From an uncultured Candidatus Saccharibacteria bacterium (GTDB lineage: Bacteria > Patescibacteria > Saccharimonadia > Saccharimonadales > UBA4665): a DNA stretch of 23,637 nucleotides. The translations under genes and the position numbers were made by a program. Under the pieces are notes generated by a model. The model was not told where the DNA came from. It was given only the letters and a program-made list of their open reading frames with translations, and made no database searches. Position 1 is the stretch's first letter. Every line of letters starts with the position of its first letter. This document shows, one piece after another, positions 6,732 through 13,845 of the stretch. The DNA lies in assembly GCA_903925195.1 (NCBI GenBank), contig CAIYEO010000056.1, positions 1-23,637 on the forward strand, read 5' to 3'.

Positions 6732-7154
6732 CTAAACCACAAACCAATTAGCACCATTACTGACAACCGTAACGCTTACATACTGAACAGAAATTACAGC
6801 ACTAGATCCCCCATCAATAGTTTGCGAAGAAGTTGTGTTTACGGTAATAGTATTGCTTGAAGAATCAGTTTTTTTAACTGTGTAAAAATTTGTTGTTTGA
6901 GTAGCATCAGGCAAGGTTACATTAAAAGAACCTCCAGAAGCATTAGCAAGCACCGTTTCGCCAGGAAAAAGATTCATAAGATAAGGATTTACAGAACCTG
7001 TTTGTACAGAAACCTTACTTAAAAAACCACTATCAGTTAGAGATGAAGTTAGATAGTTATTGAGAATTGCTCCCCATGTACTATCGTCATTACCTAAACT
7101 AGGTAACCTGACAGGATATGTACTGGTAGGTAAATTTGGATAACTGTTTGCCAC
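6732..7154 (-). CDS. Phage tail-fibre-like protein, first gene of the minus-strand cassette
   Basis: The 140-residue product starts with LPTSTYPVRLPSLGNDDSTWGAILNNYL without the first residues; the last part, DDSTWGAILNNYL, matches the D..WG..LN..L motif at the start of many phage tail-fibre proteins. The C-terminal half (YTVKKTDSSSNTITVN...TIDGGSS...VTVVSNGANWFVV) matches the 'TVKK.D.S.N.VTI...TIDG......SDG..W' domain common in the same proteins. The start is GTG at 7154, supported by AAAGGGG about 8 nt upstream. A shifted start would lose the N-terminal motif. It heads the operon and is transcribed divergently from the surface-protein gene at 7255. Its role is probably a fibre or fibre-connector protein. 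Confidence 0.62.
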   Translation of the reverse strand: MANSYPNLPTSTYPVRLPSLGNDDSTWGAILNNYLTSSLTDSGFLSKVSVQTGSVNPYLMNLFPGETVLANASGGSFNVTLPDATQTTNFYTVKKTDSSSNTITVNTTSSQTIDGGSSAVISVQYVSVTVVSNGANWFVV

Positions 7155-7175
7155 TTATGTAACCCCTTTGAATAC

Positions 7176-7204
7176 ATTTTAACACGTAGCATGAGCATTT
7201 TTAA
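7176..7204 (-). promoter_or_regulatory. Promoter of the minus-strand tail-like cassette
   Basis: Reading the minus strand, an extended -10 element TGTTAAAAT ends at 7176. A partial -35 (TTAAAA, 4 of 6) lies 17 nt upstream at 7204-7199. The predicted transcript start near 7169 gives a leader of about 15 nt containing the AAAGGGG ribosome-binding site. Confidence 0.5.
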
Positions 7205-7229
7205 TATTTTTAAGTGGTTATGATATAAT
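7201..7229 (+). promoter_or_regulatory. Promoter of the surface-protein locus
   Basis: TATAAT at 7224-7229 is preceded by TGA, giving an extended -10, with TTAATA 17 nt upstream at 7201-7206. The predicted start near 7236 leaves a leader of roughly 19 nt without a clear Shine-Dalgarno sequence. It overlaps the -35 region of the divergent promoter on the other strand, so the two blocks may compete for polymerase. Confidence 0.65.
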
Positions 7230-7254
7230 CTTATTAATTAATATTTCAATAAAA

Positions 7255-7872
7255 ATGCAAAAAATACTAAAAAAAGTCAGAATCAAATATTTATCAGTTT
7301 CTCTTTTGATATTCGGAGTACTTTTTGGAGTAACTGGTGCTGTCAGTGCGATAACCGCTAACACAACTATTAGCTCTGCTGTTGGTTCGCTGATTAGTAT
7401 TACTACTAACGGTACGGTAAACCTCGATGTTCTTCCGACTGGTGCCGGTGCTCAAACAATAGCTAGTGATACAGCGACTGTAAATACTAATGACTCCTTA
7501 GGCTACACTCTAACATTATCTAGCTCATCAGCAGTAACTGCGCTTACTAGTGGCGCCAACACAATTCCTGCCCTTACAGCAGGAACTCAATCAACTCCAA
7601 TAGTGCAAACTGTAAACACATGGGGCTATTGTGTACCTTCTGTTGGCGGTTTTTCAACTTTTTGTCCATCTGTTAATGCTAGCAATGCGGCAATAAGTGG
7701 AACCTATAAATTTGCAGGTATTAAAGCTAGTGGTTCGGGTAACACTATTGCCACCACCAATACCGCAGCTGTCAATGCTACTACCACTATATGGTATGCA
7801 GTGGCTGCCAATACATCACAGGCTACGGGCACCTATACTAATACTGTAACTTATACAGCAACCGCTAATTAG
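7255..7872 (+). CDS. Secreted WxL-like surface protein, paralogue 1
   Basis: The 205-residue product has a signal peptide (basic N-region, hydrophobic core, probable cleavage after VSA near residue 32) and a mature beta-rich domain. It contains V-NLDVLPTGAGAQTIASDT, then TNDSLGYTLTLSSS, then NTWGYCV with a nearby second cysteine in FCPS, and closes IWYAVAANTSQATGTYTNTVTYTATAN without interruption of the strand pattern. The G-Y-T-L-T-L strand and the terminal T-V-x-Y-T-A strand recall Firmicute WxL domains, although the defining W-x-L is not present. The protein has no membrane anchor or sortase signal. It is probably held on the surface through other proteins, such as the DUF916-like product downstream. 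A close paralogue follows at 7951. Confidence 0.55.
   Translation: MQKILKKVRIKYLSVSLLIFGVLFGVTGAVSAITANTTISSAVGSLISITTNGTVNLDVLPTGAGAQTIASDTATVNTNDSLGYTLTLSSSSAVTALTSGANTIPALTAGTQSTPIVQTVNTWGYCVPSVGGFSTFCPSVNASNAAISGTYKFAGIKASGSGNTIATTNTAAVNATTTIWYAVAANTSQATGTYTNTVTYTATAN
7690..7740 (+). repeat. 51-nt block identical between the two paralogues (copy 1)
   Basis: Bases 7690-7740 are identical to 8383-8433 in the next gene. They encode AISGTYKFAGIKASGSG. A second identical stretch of 26 nt joins 7543-7568 to 8239-8264. Identity at synonymous positions, with much greater divergence at the 5' ends of the genes, suggests recent duplication or gene conversion. Confidence 0.9.
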
Positions 7873-7902
7873 GTTAAAAATAATCAAGAAGTGAATTGAT
7901 TA

Positions 7903-7938
7903 TGCTATAATTTTTTTATAGTACATTTTTTTGAGGAG
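7903..7938 (+). promoter_or_regulatory. Extended -10 promoter and ribosome-binding site for the second paralogue
   Basis: TATAAT at 7906-7911 is preceded by TGC (extended -10). No convincing -35 is visible. A 7-bp inverted repeat (7881-7887 with 7896-7902) lies directly upstream and could bind a regulator. GAGGAG at 7933-7938 is a strong Shine-Dalgarno sequence 12 nt before the ATG at 7951. Almost the same T-run plus GAGGAGT recurs 28 bp later inside the coding region. Confidence 0.55.
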
Positions 7939-7950
7939 TAAATCTATAAA

Positions 7951-8565
7951 ATGATATTTTTGAGGAGTTTTAAATTAAGATATATGGCAGGGTCCTTGCT
8001 GGTCTTTTTTGCTATTTTTAGTACAACTAGTGTAGTTAGTGCATTAACTGCCAATACTACGATAACTTCCACTGTCTCTAAGGTTATAAGTCTTTTAACA
8101 ACCAGCGGTTCAGTAAACCTGGATGTTGTTCCGACTGGTGCTGGAGCTCAAACAATAGCCAGTGATACAGTTACTGTTAGTACTAATGACGTTTCGGGAT
8201 ATACTTTAACACTCTCTAGTTCAACCGCTAGCTTGCCTCTTACTAGTGGCGCCAACACAATTCCGGCCTCATCTGGAACAATAGGCACTCCATCATTACA
8301 ATCTGCTAACACCTGGGGTTATTGTGTGCCTACAGTAGCTACGATGACTAGCCTATGTCCTTCGGGTAATGCCAGTAGTGCAGCAATAAGTGGAACCTAT
8401 AAATTTGCAGGTATTAAAGCTAGTGGTTCGGGTGATACTATTGCAAATACTAATACTACCGCTTCAAATGCAACTACAACGGTCTGGTATGGCGTTGCGG
8501 CGAATACTTCCCAGCCATCGGGAACATATACCAACACCGTAACTTATACAGCAACTATTAACTAA
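7951..8565 (+). CDS. Secreted WxL-like surface protein, paralogue 2
   Basis: This 204-residue protein is a close homologue of the product of 7255 over its whole length: signal peptide ending VVSA near residue 31, LDVVPTGAGAQTIASDT, TNDVSGYTLTLSSS, NTWGYCV with a second cysteine in LCPS, and a C-terminal block VWYGVAANTSQPSGTYTN. It differs most in the signal peptide and in the region before the cysteines. The extended -10 and Shine-Dalgarno sequence upstream imply it can be expressed on its own. A downstream in-frame ATG at 7984 would shorten the N-region to MAGSLLV, but its ribosome-binding site would be too far away. A surface location is expected; a binding target is not known. Confidence 0.55.
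   Translation: MIFLRSFKLRYMAGSLLVFFAIFSTTSVVSALTANTTITSTVSKVISLLTTSGSVNLDVVPTGAGAQTIASDTVTVSTNDVSGYTLTLSSSTASLPLTSGANTIPASSGTIGTPSLQSANTWGYCVPTVATMTSLCPSGNASSAAISGTYKFAGIKASGSGDTIANTNTTASNATTTVWYGVAANTSQPSGTYTNTVTYTATIN
8383..8433 (+). repeat. 51-nt block identical between the two paralogues (copy 2)
   Basis: This is the second copy of the block at 7690-7740, in the same orientation and at the equivalent place in the gene. The two copies are 693 bp apart, so recombination between them would fuse the two genes in frame. Confidence 0.9.
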
Positions 8566-8596
8566 TGATTTTTTTGGAATTTAATAGGTAATCAAT

Positions 8597-9514
8597 ATGA
8601 AATTATGGACAAAAATACTTCTGTTCATGATAGTTCTGACGAGCAGTCTTTCGGTTATAGGTACTTCAAAAGCATTTGCTGCTAATCAAACAATTACCCT
8701 AAGTCCATCATCTGCTGAATTAAAACTGAATCAGGGTTCTGTTACAAGCGGTAGTTTTCAGGTATTAAATCAGGGAATTGGAAAGTTTAATTTTAAGGTA
8801 TACCCAGCGCCATATAGTATTAAAGGCGAGGACTATACTCCCGATTTTGAACCAATAGCTGGTGCAATTAATCCAGCTGATTGGATAAAATTTTCAGTAG
8901 CAAATTCAAGCGTTGATACAGGGGGCTCAGTAACTGTCAATTATAAGATAACAGTTCCTAAAAATGTTCAAGATGGCGGTTATTATTTAGCAGCTTTTGC
9001 TGAGACAGATAATCCTAAGGCTAGCGTAGGAGTTACTATTAACGAAAGAGTTGGTCTCCTACTATTTGTTCAGGTAGGTAACAATGTTGTGAATGCTGGA
9101 TCAGTTGTAGATTGGAAATCTGGTTTTTTGCAGAAACCACCACTCATATCTGTTGCTAAGGTAGAAAATACTGGATCTATTTACTTAAAAGCAAACTATA
9201 CTTATAAGGTTAGTGATATTTTTGGAAATGTAAAATTTTCAGTTGATGGTCAAAAATACATTTTTCCTCAAACTAGAAGATCAATCACATTCCCATGGAA
9301 AAATTCACCAAGTTTTGGCCTATTTAAAGTAAGTGCTAACATGAACTTTTTAGGCTCAGATCATAAGCTGCCAACAAAATATGTACTTGTTATGAGTAGT
9401 GCTGCTAGGATCTACTCAATTATCGCTCTAGTCGCTATAGTTGTAGCATCAATTATTTTCGGATTTGTAAAGAAAAAGTCTAGAAAAAAACATAAATTGA
9501 GCAGAAGAAGATGA
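8597..9514 (+). CDS. Membrane-anchored DUF916-like surface protein (WxL-interacting type)
   Basis: The 305-residue product has a signal peptide (cleavage near AFA/ANQ at residue 28), about 240 extracytoplasmic residues and one C-terminal membrane helix (about 273-291). A strongly basic cytoplasmic tail ends KHKLSRRR. The N-terminal domain (ITLSPSSAELKLNQGS...GSFQVLNQG, then DWIKFS, then SVTVNYKITVPKNVQDGGYYLAAFAET) matches the pattern of DUF916, the first domain of WxL-interacting proteins. The second half (VENTGSIYLKANYTYKVSDIFGN...) resembles the second Ig-like domain. In Firmicutes these proteins anchor WxL proteins to the cell surface. Here it lies between three candidate partners. Its stop overlaps the start of the next gene (ATGA), indicating translational coupling. 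The family call is from motif memory. Confidence 0.62.
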   Translation: MKLWTKILLFMIVLTSSLSVIGTSKAFAANQTITLSPSSAELKLNQGSVTSGSFQVLNQGIGKFNFKVYPAPYSIKGEDYTPDFEPIAGAINPADWIKFSVANSSVDTGGSVTVNYKITVPKNVQDGGYYLAAFAETDNPKASVGVTINERVGLLLFVQVGNNVVNAGSVVDWKSGFLQKPPLISVAKVENTGSIYLKANYTYKVSDIFGNVKFSVDGQKYIFPQTRRSITFPWKNSPSFGLFKVSANMNFLGSDHKLPTKYVLVMSSAARIYSIIALVAIVVASIIFGFVKKKSRKKHKLSRRR

Positions 9515-10131
9515 AGAAGTTAATAAGACTACGTGGATTAGTACTGGTATTTATTTTTGCTATAGCTATAGTTACCTTACCTGCGGTTAATGTATCAGCT
9601 CTTAAATATGGTATAGGCAAATACGGTACTTGTACCTATAATACCTGCGGAATAACTCTGAGTAGTATCAATAACCTAAGCGTTGATGTGGCACCAATTT
9701 CTAATGGTTCTTGCTCTATTAATAAAGATGTAATTTCCATAACAACTGGTAGTTCTACAGGTTACACCGTCACTCTAACGACTAATTCAGGATCTAATTC
9801 ATTATCTAATGGATCATCTAATATTACAGCAGGCAGTGGAACTTTTAGCTTGCCTCAAACATTAGGCGTAAACCAATGGGGATATAGAGTAGATGGATCG
9901 GGTAGTTTTGGCTCAGGACCAACAACTGTTAAAACTAATAGTAATTTTCCTATTACAGATATCTTTTCTGGAGTACCAGCTAATACCGGTACACCTTCAA
10001 CAGTTGTTAATTCATCCTTACCAGCAAATCCTACCGTAAATACAAATGTTTGGTACGGCGTTTGTGCAGATACTAATTTATCGAGCGGACAATACACTGG
10101 AACAGTTGTTTATACTGCAGTCATCAATTAG
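9511..10131 (+). CDS. Secreted WxL-like surface protein, divergent paralogue 3
   Basis: The 206-residue protein has a signal peptide (cleavage near VSA at about residue 30) and a mature domain related to those of the genes at 7255 and 7951. Shared features are LSVDVAPIS, the GYTVTLTT strand, NQWGYRV at the position of NTWGYCV, and the closing NVWYGVCADTNLSSGQYTG strand. The cysteines have moved: there is a pair CTYNTC near the mature N-terminus, one after NGS, and one in VCAD, while the WGYC cysteine is Arg. Its ATG overlaps the stop of the DUF916-like gene by four bases. The two products are therefore likely made together and may interact. Lower identity than the other pair implies an older duplication. 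Confidence 0.55.
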   Translation: MKKLIRLRGLVLVFIFAIAIVTLPAVNVSALKYGIGKYGTCTYNTCGITLSSINNLSVDVAPISNGSCSINKDVISITTGSSTGYTVTLTTNSGSNSLSNGSSNITAGSGTFSLPQTLGVNQWGYRVDGSGSFGSGPTTVKTNSNFPITDIFSGVPANTGTPSTVVNSSLPANPTVNTNVWYGVCADTNLSSGQYTGTVVYTAVIN

Positions 10132-10150
10132 CTCTAGCTTGTCTCTTGAC

Positions 10151-10178
10151 AAATAGCTTATTAAATCATAAGCTATTT
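10151..10178 (+). terminator. Perfect 10-bp inverted repeat after the surface-protein genes
   Basis: AAATAGCTTA at 10151-10160 pairs perfectly with TAAGCTATTT at 10169-10178 across an 8-nt loop, about 20 bp after the stop of the gene at 9511. The downstream sequence is A/T-rich but has no long T-run. A consensus TTGACA (10146-10151) overlaps the left edge, and TATAGT (10178-10183) overlaps the right edge but at 26-nt spacing. The site may be a weak terminator, or an operator for the tiny gene that follows. Confidence 0.45.
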
Positions 10179-10201
10179 ATAGTTTAATAAAACAAAACAA
10201 A

Positions 10202-10375
10202 ATGATAAAAATGAACTCAGTAATGCAACAAAACATGGACCGCAAGAAGTTTCTTGGCTTGCTTGGTCTTGGTTTTTTGACGATTATAGGTGTTCCTAGT
10301 CTCATGGGAGCCCTTAGCATTTCTGAGAAAAAGGTAATTACGAGTGGTTATGGTTCCTCAAGATACGATACATAA
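10202..10375 (+). CDS. Tiny protein with a Tat-like signal or membrane anchor
   Basis: The frame encodes up to 57 residues; in-frame ATGs at 10202, 10211, 10223 and 10235 are all possible starts. The core is MDRKKFLGLLGLGFLTIIGV, then a short hydrophobic run and a tail ending SGYGSSRYDT. The R-K-K-F-L sequence followed by a moderately hydrophobic glycine-rich segment closely resembles a twin-arginine signal (R-R-x-F-L), with Lys for the second Arg. No globular domain follows, so the peptide may be a membrane-anchored mini-protein rather than an exported enzyme. Glycine/tyrosine tails of this sort are familiar to me from small CPR proteins, but this is recall. It lies between the surface-protein locus and murJ. 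TatA and TatC are encoded in the same window. Confidence 0.5.
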   Translation: MIKMNSVMQQNMDRKKFLGLLGLGFLTIIGVPSLMGALSISEKKVITSGYGSSRYDT

Positions 10376-10436
10376 ATAAAACAATTAACTGTTATCTAAT
10401 GATGACCTGATTTATACTTAATAATAAGTACTAATA

Positions 10437-12032
10437 ATGAATGAAAAGCCTAAACGACTATTTGTAAAAAAACTGACACTCAGTAATGCTGCTGCACTAC
10501 TGATAGCTTCAGCTTTCATGAGTCAATTACTAAGCCTCGTTAGGACAAAATTAGTTAATGCTAACTTCCCAGCTGTTGGAATACATTCAACAGATTCGTA
10601 TTTTGCAGCCTTCAACATACCAGACTTCTTCTATTTTACGATTGCTGCTGGTGTATTGGGTGTAGCATTTATGCCAATCTTGGCCGAACATTTATATCGG
10701 AATGATAGAAAAGGTATTTGGGCACTATCTAATAGTTTAATGAACCTACTGGCAATCATCATGGGCCTTGTAGGCATCTTTATTTTTATTTTCGCTCGTC
10801 CACTGATTCACTATATCGTTGCCCCAAAGCTGACTCCTATTCAGCTCAATGACGCTGTGATAATAATGAGATTCTTAGCATTCAATCCATTCTTATTTAC
10901 TATATCTGGTATTTTATCTAGTGTTCAGCAAACATTTGGACGGTTCTTTTTCTTTGCGATTGCACCAATCTTTTATAATCTTTGTATTATTTCTAGTATT
11001 TTTATATTTCAGCACAATATAGGTGTTGTCGGACTAGGTATTGGTGCATTATCTGGAGCTTTATTGCAACTACTTATCGTTATGATTGGAACAAGAAATC
11101 TTGAGTTTCACTGGTCCCCAAAAATCATTTGGAGAAGCCGAGATTTCAGACGAATTCTCAGTAATCTTCCTCCTAGGGCATTGGATCAAGGTATGGATCA
11201 AATGGAAAATATTGTTGAAACCAACTTCGCTACCCGAATTGGTCAAGGATATGTAAGTTATTGGAACAATGCCTATACCTTGGCCGCTGCACCAGCCCTT
11301 TTGATCGGAACGGCAATATCTACAGCTGCCTTTCCACGGCTAACGAATCGACTAGCAGAGGGTAGGCCAGATCTTTTCCGTATCGATTTCCTCAGGGTAT
11401 TAAGAGTCATAGTCTGGACTATCATGCCAGTACTTGTAATATGTTATTTTTCGCGTGGCTATCTTGCAAGACTAATATTTTCCAGAAACGCACCAGAGAT
11501 ATCCATGCTATTTGGTTATTTAACTGTAGCAATCTTCTTCAGAACAATTTATGCGATAGTGTCACGTTGGTTTTATGCTCAAAATGATACTAAGACTCCA
11601 TTGTTTGTTTCAATTTTTACAATCTCCTTCAACGTTTTTTTGGTTTACATTCTAACTAAGCCACAAAACTATGGCGCTGCTGGACTTGCCATATCTCAGT
11701 CTATTGTTTCTATGGTAGAAGTTCTCATCTTGTTCTTTATTATGTTTAAAAGAGATCATCTGCTATTCAATAAAGGTTTCTGGGGAGGTATTCTTAAAAT
11801 ATTCTCAGTCACTGGATTTAGTGTTATTACTGGCTTGATTCTACTTACAATAATACCTCTTGGTAGCCTAGATAAAGGTTTCTTCCTGCTGGGCACAAAA
11901 CTGTTAATCATCTCAAGCATTATCTTCAGTGTGCATATTGGAATGTCCTATTTATTTGGCTTAAGTGAAGCTTCAATTGTCATCAGAAAGATAAAAAGAA
12001 TATTCTTTAAACCAGTTGGAGTGGAATACTAG
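10437..12032 (+). CDS. murJ: Lipid II flippase MurJ (MVIN/MATE family)
   Basis: The 531-residue protein has 13-14 hydrophobic segments and the MurJ arrangement. The N-terminal part ASAFMSQLLSLVRTKLVNANF corresponds to the family's first helix with its conserved arginine. YFAAFNIPDFFYFTIAAGVLGVAFMP corresponds to the D.f..Af.iPn.l......G.l..afiP signature. Later segments include FNPFLFTISGILSSVQQTFGRF, and a cytoplasmic loop with RALDQGMDQMEN. MurJ moves lipid II across the cytoplasmic membrane for peptidoglycan assembly, which implies that this organism builds a cell wall. The start ATG lacks a clear Shine-Dalgarno sequence. A TATACT box (10413-10418) within a small inverted repeat (10415-10430) lies 18 nt upstream. 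The gene ends 27 bp before lepA. Confidence 0.88.
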   Translation: MNEKPKRLFVKKLTLSNAAALLIASAFMSQLLSLVRTKLVNANFPAVGIHSTDSYFAAFNIPDFFYFTIAAGVLGVAFMPILAEHLYRNDRKGIWALSNSLMNLLAIIMGLVGIFIFIFARPLIHYIVAPKLTPIQLNDAVIIMRFLAFNPFLFTISGILSSVQQTFGRFFFFAIAPIFYNLCIISSIFIFQHNIGVVGLGIGALSGALLQLLIVMIGTRNLEFHWSPKIIWRSRDFRRILSNLPPRALDQGMDQMENIVETNFATRIGQGYVSYWNNAYTLAAAPALLIGTAISTAAFPRLTNRLAEGRPDLFRIDFLRVLRVIVWTIMPVLVICYFSRGYLARLIFSRNAPEISMLFGYLTVAIFFRTIYAIVSRWFYAQNDTKTPLFVSIFTISFNVFLVYILTKPQNYGAAGLAISQSIVSMVEVLILFFIMFKRDHLLFNKGFWGGILKIFSVTGFSVITGLILLTIIPLGSLDKGFFLLGTKLLIISSIIFSVHIGMSYLFGLSEASIVIRKIKRIFFKPVGVEY

Positions 12033-12045
12033 ATTACTTCTGGGG

Positions 12046-12051
12046 TATAAT
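12046..12051 (+). promoter_or_regulatory. -10 box of lepA directly before its start codon
   Basis: A perfect TATAAT ends 8 nt before the lepA ATG, in the 27-bp gap after murJ. No -35 at standard spacing and no Shine-Dalgarno sequence are present. A transcript starting at the usual distance would begin at or beside the ATG, so a leaderless lepA mRNA is predicted in addition to any read-through from murJ. Confidence 0.6.
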
Positions 12052-12059
12052 GCCCTAAC

Positions 12060-13844
12060 ATGGATTTATCTCATATTAGAAATTTTTGTATCATTGCCCA
12101 TATTGATCATGGCAAAAGTACACTCGCCGATAGGTTGCTAGAAGCTACCGGTACTATTGAACGTCGCAATATGCGTAATCAGCTACTAGACAAAATGGAC
12201 CTTGAAAGAGAACGTGGGATAACTATTAAATTAGCTCCAGTTCGTATGAAATATAATAATTATGAACTCAATTTAATTGATACTCCTGGACATGTAGATT
12301 TTAGCTATGAAGTGTCAAGAAGCCTTAATGCTTGTGAGGGAGCTATATTAGTGGTTGATGCCTCACAGGGTATTCAAGCGCAAACTCTAGCCAATGTATA
12401 CCTAGCGATGGCAGCTGATCTAGAAATCATACCCGTTCTTAACAAGATTGATCTTCCAGCAGCTGATGTGGATAAGGTTACTAGGGAAGTGATTGGCTTA
12501 CTTGGCTGCAAAAAAGAAGATATATTGCTCGTGAGCGCTAAAACTGGTGAAGGTGTAGAAGCAGTTATAGAAAGAATTATTGAAAAAATACCAGCCCCAA
12601 AGGGTAGCCTAGAGAAACCAACAACAGCCTTAATCTTCGACAGCTACTATGACGACTACAGAGGTGTAATTCTTTATGTGAGAGTTGTTGATGGTCAAAT
12701 AAAGAAAAATACAAATATTAAGATGATGTCGACCGAGTCAGTTGGCATAGCTCTTGAAGTAGGGAGTTTAATTCCTACTCTTAGTCCTCAGTCAGTCCTT
12801 GGAACTGGTGAAATTGGCTATGTGGTCACAAACCTGAAGAGTACCAGGGAGGCAAAAGTAGGCGATACTGTTACGATAGAATCGAATCCTGCCGAAGCAT
12901 CATTACCAGGCTATAAAGAAGTAATGCCATTTGTCTATGCCGGTTTCTTTCCGAGCAGTAACGAAAATTACAAGCTCCTAAAAGATGCAATTGAAAAACT
13001 AAGTTTAAGTGATTCAGCGCTACAGTTTGTACCTGAAAATTCGCCAGTTCTAGGCTATGGTTTCAGAATTGGTTTCCTGGGACTATTGCATATGGATATT
13101 GTTAAGCAAAGACTAGAACGAGAATACGATTTAGATTTAATTATTACTAATCCTTCTACCGATTATCATATTATTATGACTAGTGGTGAAGAGATAATTA
13201 TTAAGTCTGCTTCGGATTTACCGGATGTAAGTAGAGTTACTGAGATTAAAGAACCTTGGATTAATGGTGAAATTGTTCTGCCAAAAGATTATTTAGGTCC
13301 TGTTCTGCAATTAATTGTTAGTCGTAGAGGTCTTCAGAAAAATATTAGCTATGTTGATGCCGATCTTGCCGTTGTTGACTTTGAAGCACCACTAGCAAAC
13401 TTATTAACTGATTTTTATGACCAATTAAAAAGTATCACTAGTGGCTACGGTTCATTTAACTATGACATTAAAGATTATCGGACAGAAGATTTAGTTAAAG
13501 TAGATTTCCTAATTGCAGGAGATAAGATAGATGCTCTTAGTCTTATCGTTCACCGTACTGAAAGTGTTGCTCTTGGAAGATCGGTTGTTTCTAAGCTAAA
13601 AGAGGTTATACCAAGACAGCAATTTCAAGTTAGTCTTCAAGCAGCTGTCGGTGCAAAATTCATTGCTCGTGAGGATATAAGCGCTTTCCGTAAAGATGTA
13701 ACTGGTTCATTGTATGGTGGAGACGTTTCTAGAAAAAAGAAGCTTCTAACGAAACAGAAAAAAGGTAAAGAAAGAATGAAACGTTTTGGAAAAGTAGATA
13801 TTCCTGCAGAAGCCTTTACTGTAATGCTAAAAAGAGAAGAATAG
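12060..13844 (+). CDS. lepA: Elongation factor 4 (LepA), back-translocating GTPase
   Basis: The 594-residue product has all LepA landmarks and the usual length of about 600. In the GTPase domain G1 is AHIDHGKST (13-21), G2 is in RERGITIK, G3 is DTPGHVDF, G4 is NKID and G5 is SAKTG. EF-G-like domains follow, then the LepA-specific C-terminal domain with RKKKLLTKQKKGKERMKRFG close to the end. LepA binds ribosomes and acts on stalled or mistranslocated complexes, and in assembly. The ATG lies just after a -10 box. The stop is one base away from the stop of the convergent bcp gene, so no terminator fits between them and the two transcripts must overlap at their 3' ends. Confidence 0.96.
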   Translation: MDLSHIRNFCIIAHIDHGKSTLADRLLEATGTIERRNMRNQLLDKMDLERERGITIKLAPVRMKYNNYELNLIDTPGHVDFSYEVSRSLNACEGAILVVDASQGIQAQTLANVYLAMAADLEIIPVLNKIDLPAADVDKVTREVIGLLGCKKEDILLVSAKTGEGVEAVIERIIEKIPAPKGSLEKPTTALIFDSYYDDYRGVILYVRVVDGQIKKNTNIKMMSTESVGIALEVGSLIPTLSPQSVLGTGEIGYVVTNLKSTREAKVGDTVTIESNPAEASLPGYKEVMPFVYAGFFPSSNENYKLLKDAIEKLSLSDSALQFVPENSPVLGYGFRIGFLGLLHMDIVKQRLEREYDLDLIITNPSTDYHIIMTSGEEIIIKSASDLPDVSRVTEIKEPWINGEIVLPKDYLGPVLQLIVSRRGLQKNISYVDADLAVVDFEAPLANLLTDFYDQLKSITSGYGSFNYDIKDYRTEDLVKVDFLIAGDKIDALSLIVHRTESVALGRSVVSKLKEVIPRQQFQVSLQAAVGAKFIAREDISAFRKDVTGSLYGGDVSRKKKLLTKQKKGKERMKRFGKVDIPAEAFTVMLKREE

Positions 13845-13845
13845 A

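Noticed and set aside
3034..7154. Complete prophage
   Set aside because: No integrase, terminase, capsid, portal, lysis or repressor gene and no flanking attachment repeats are visible.
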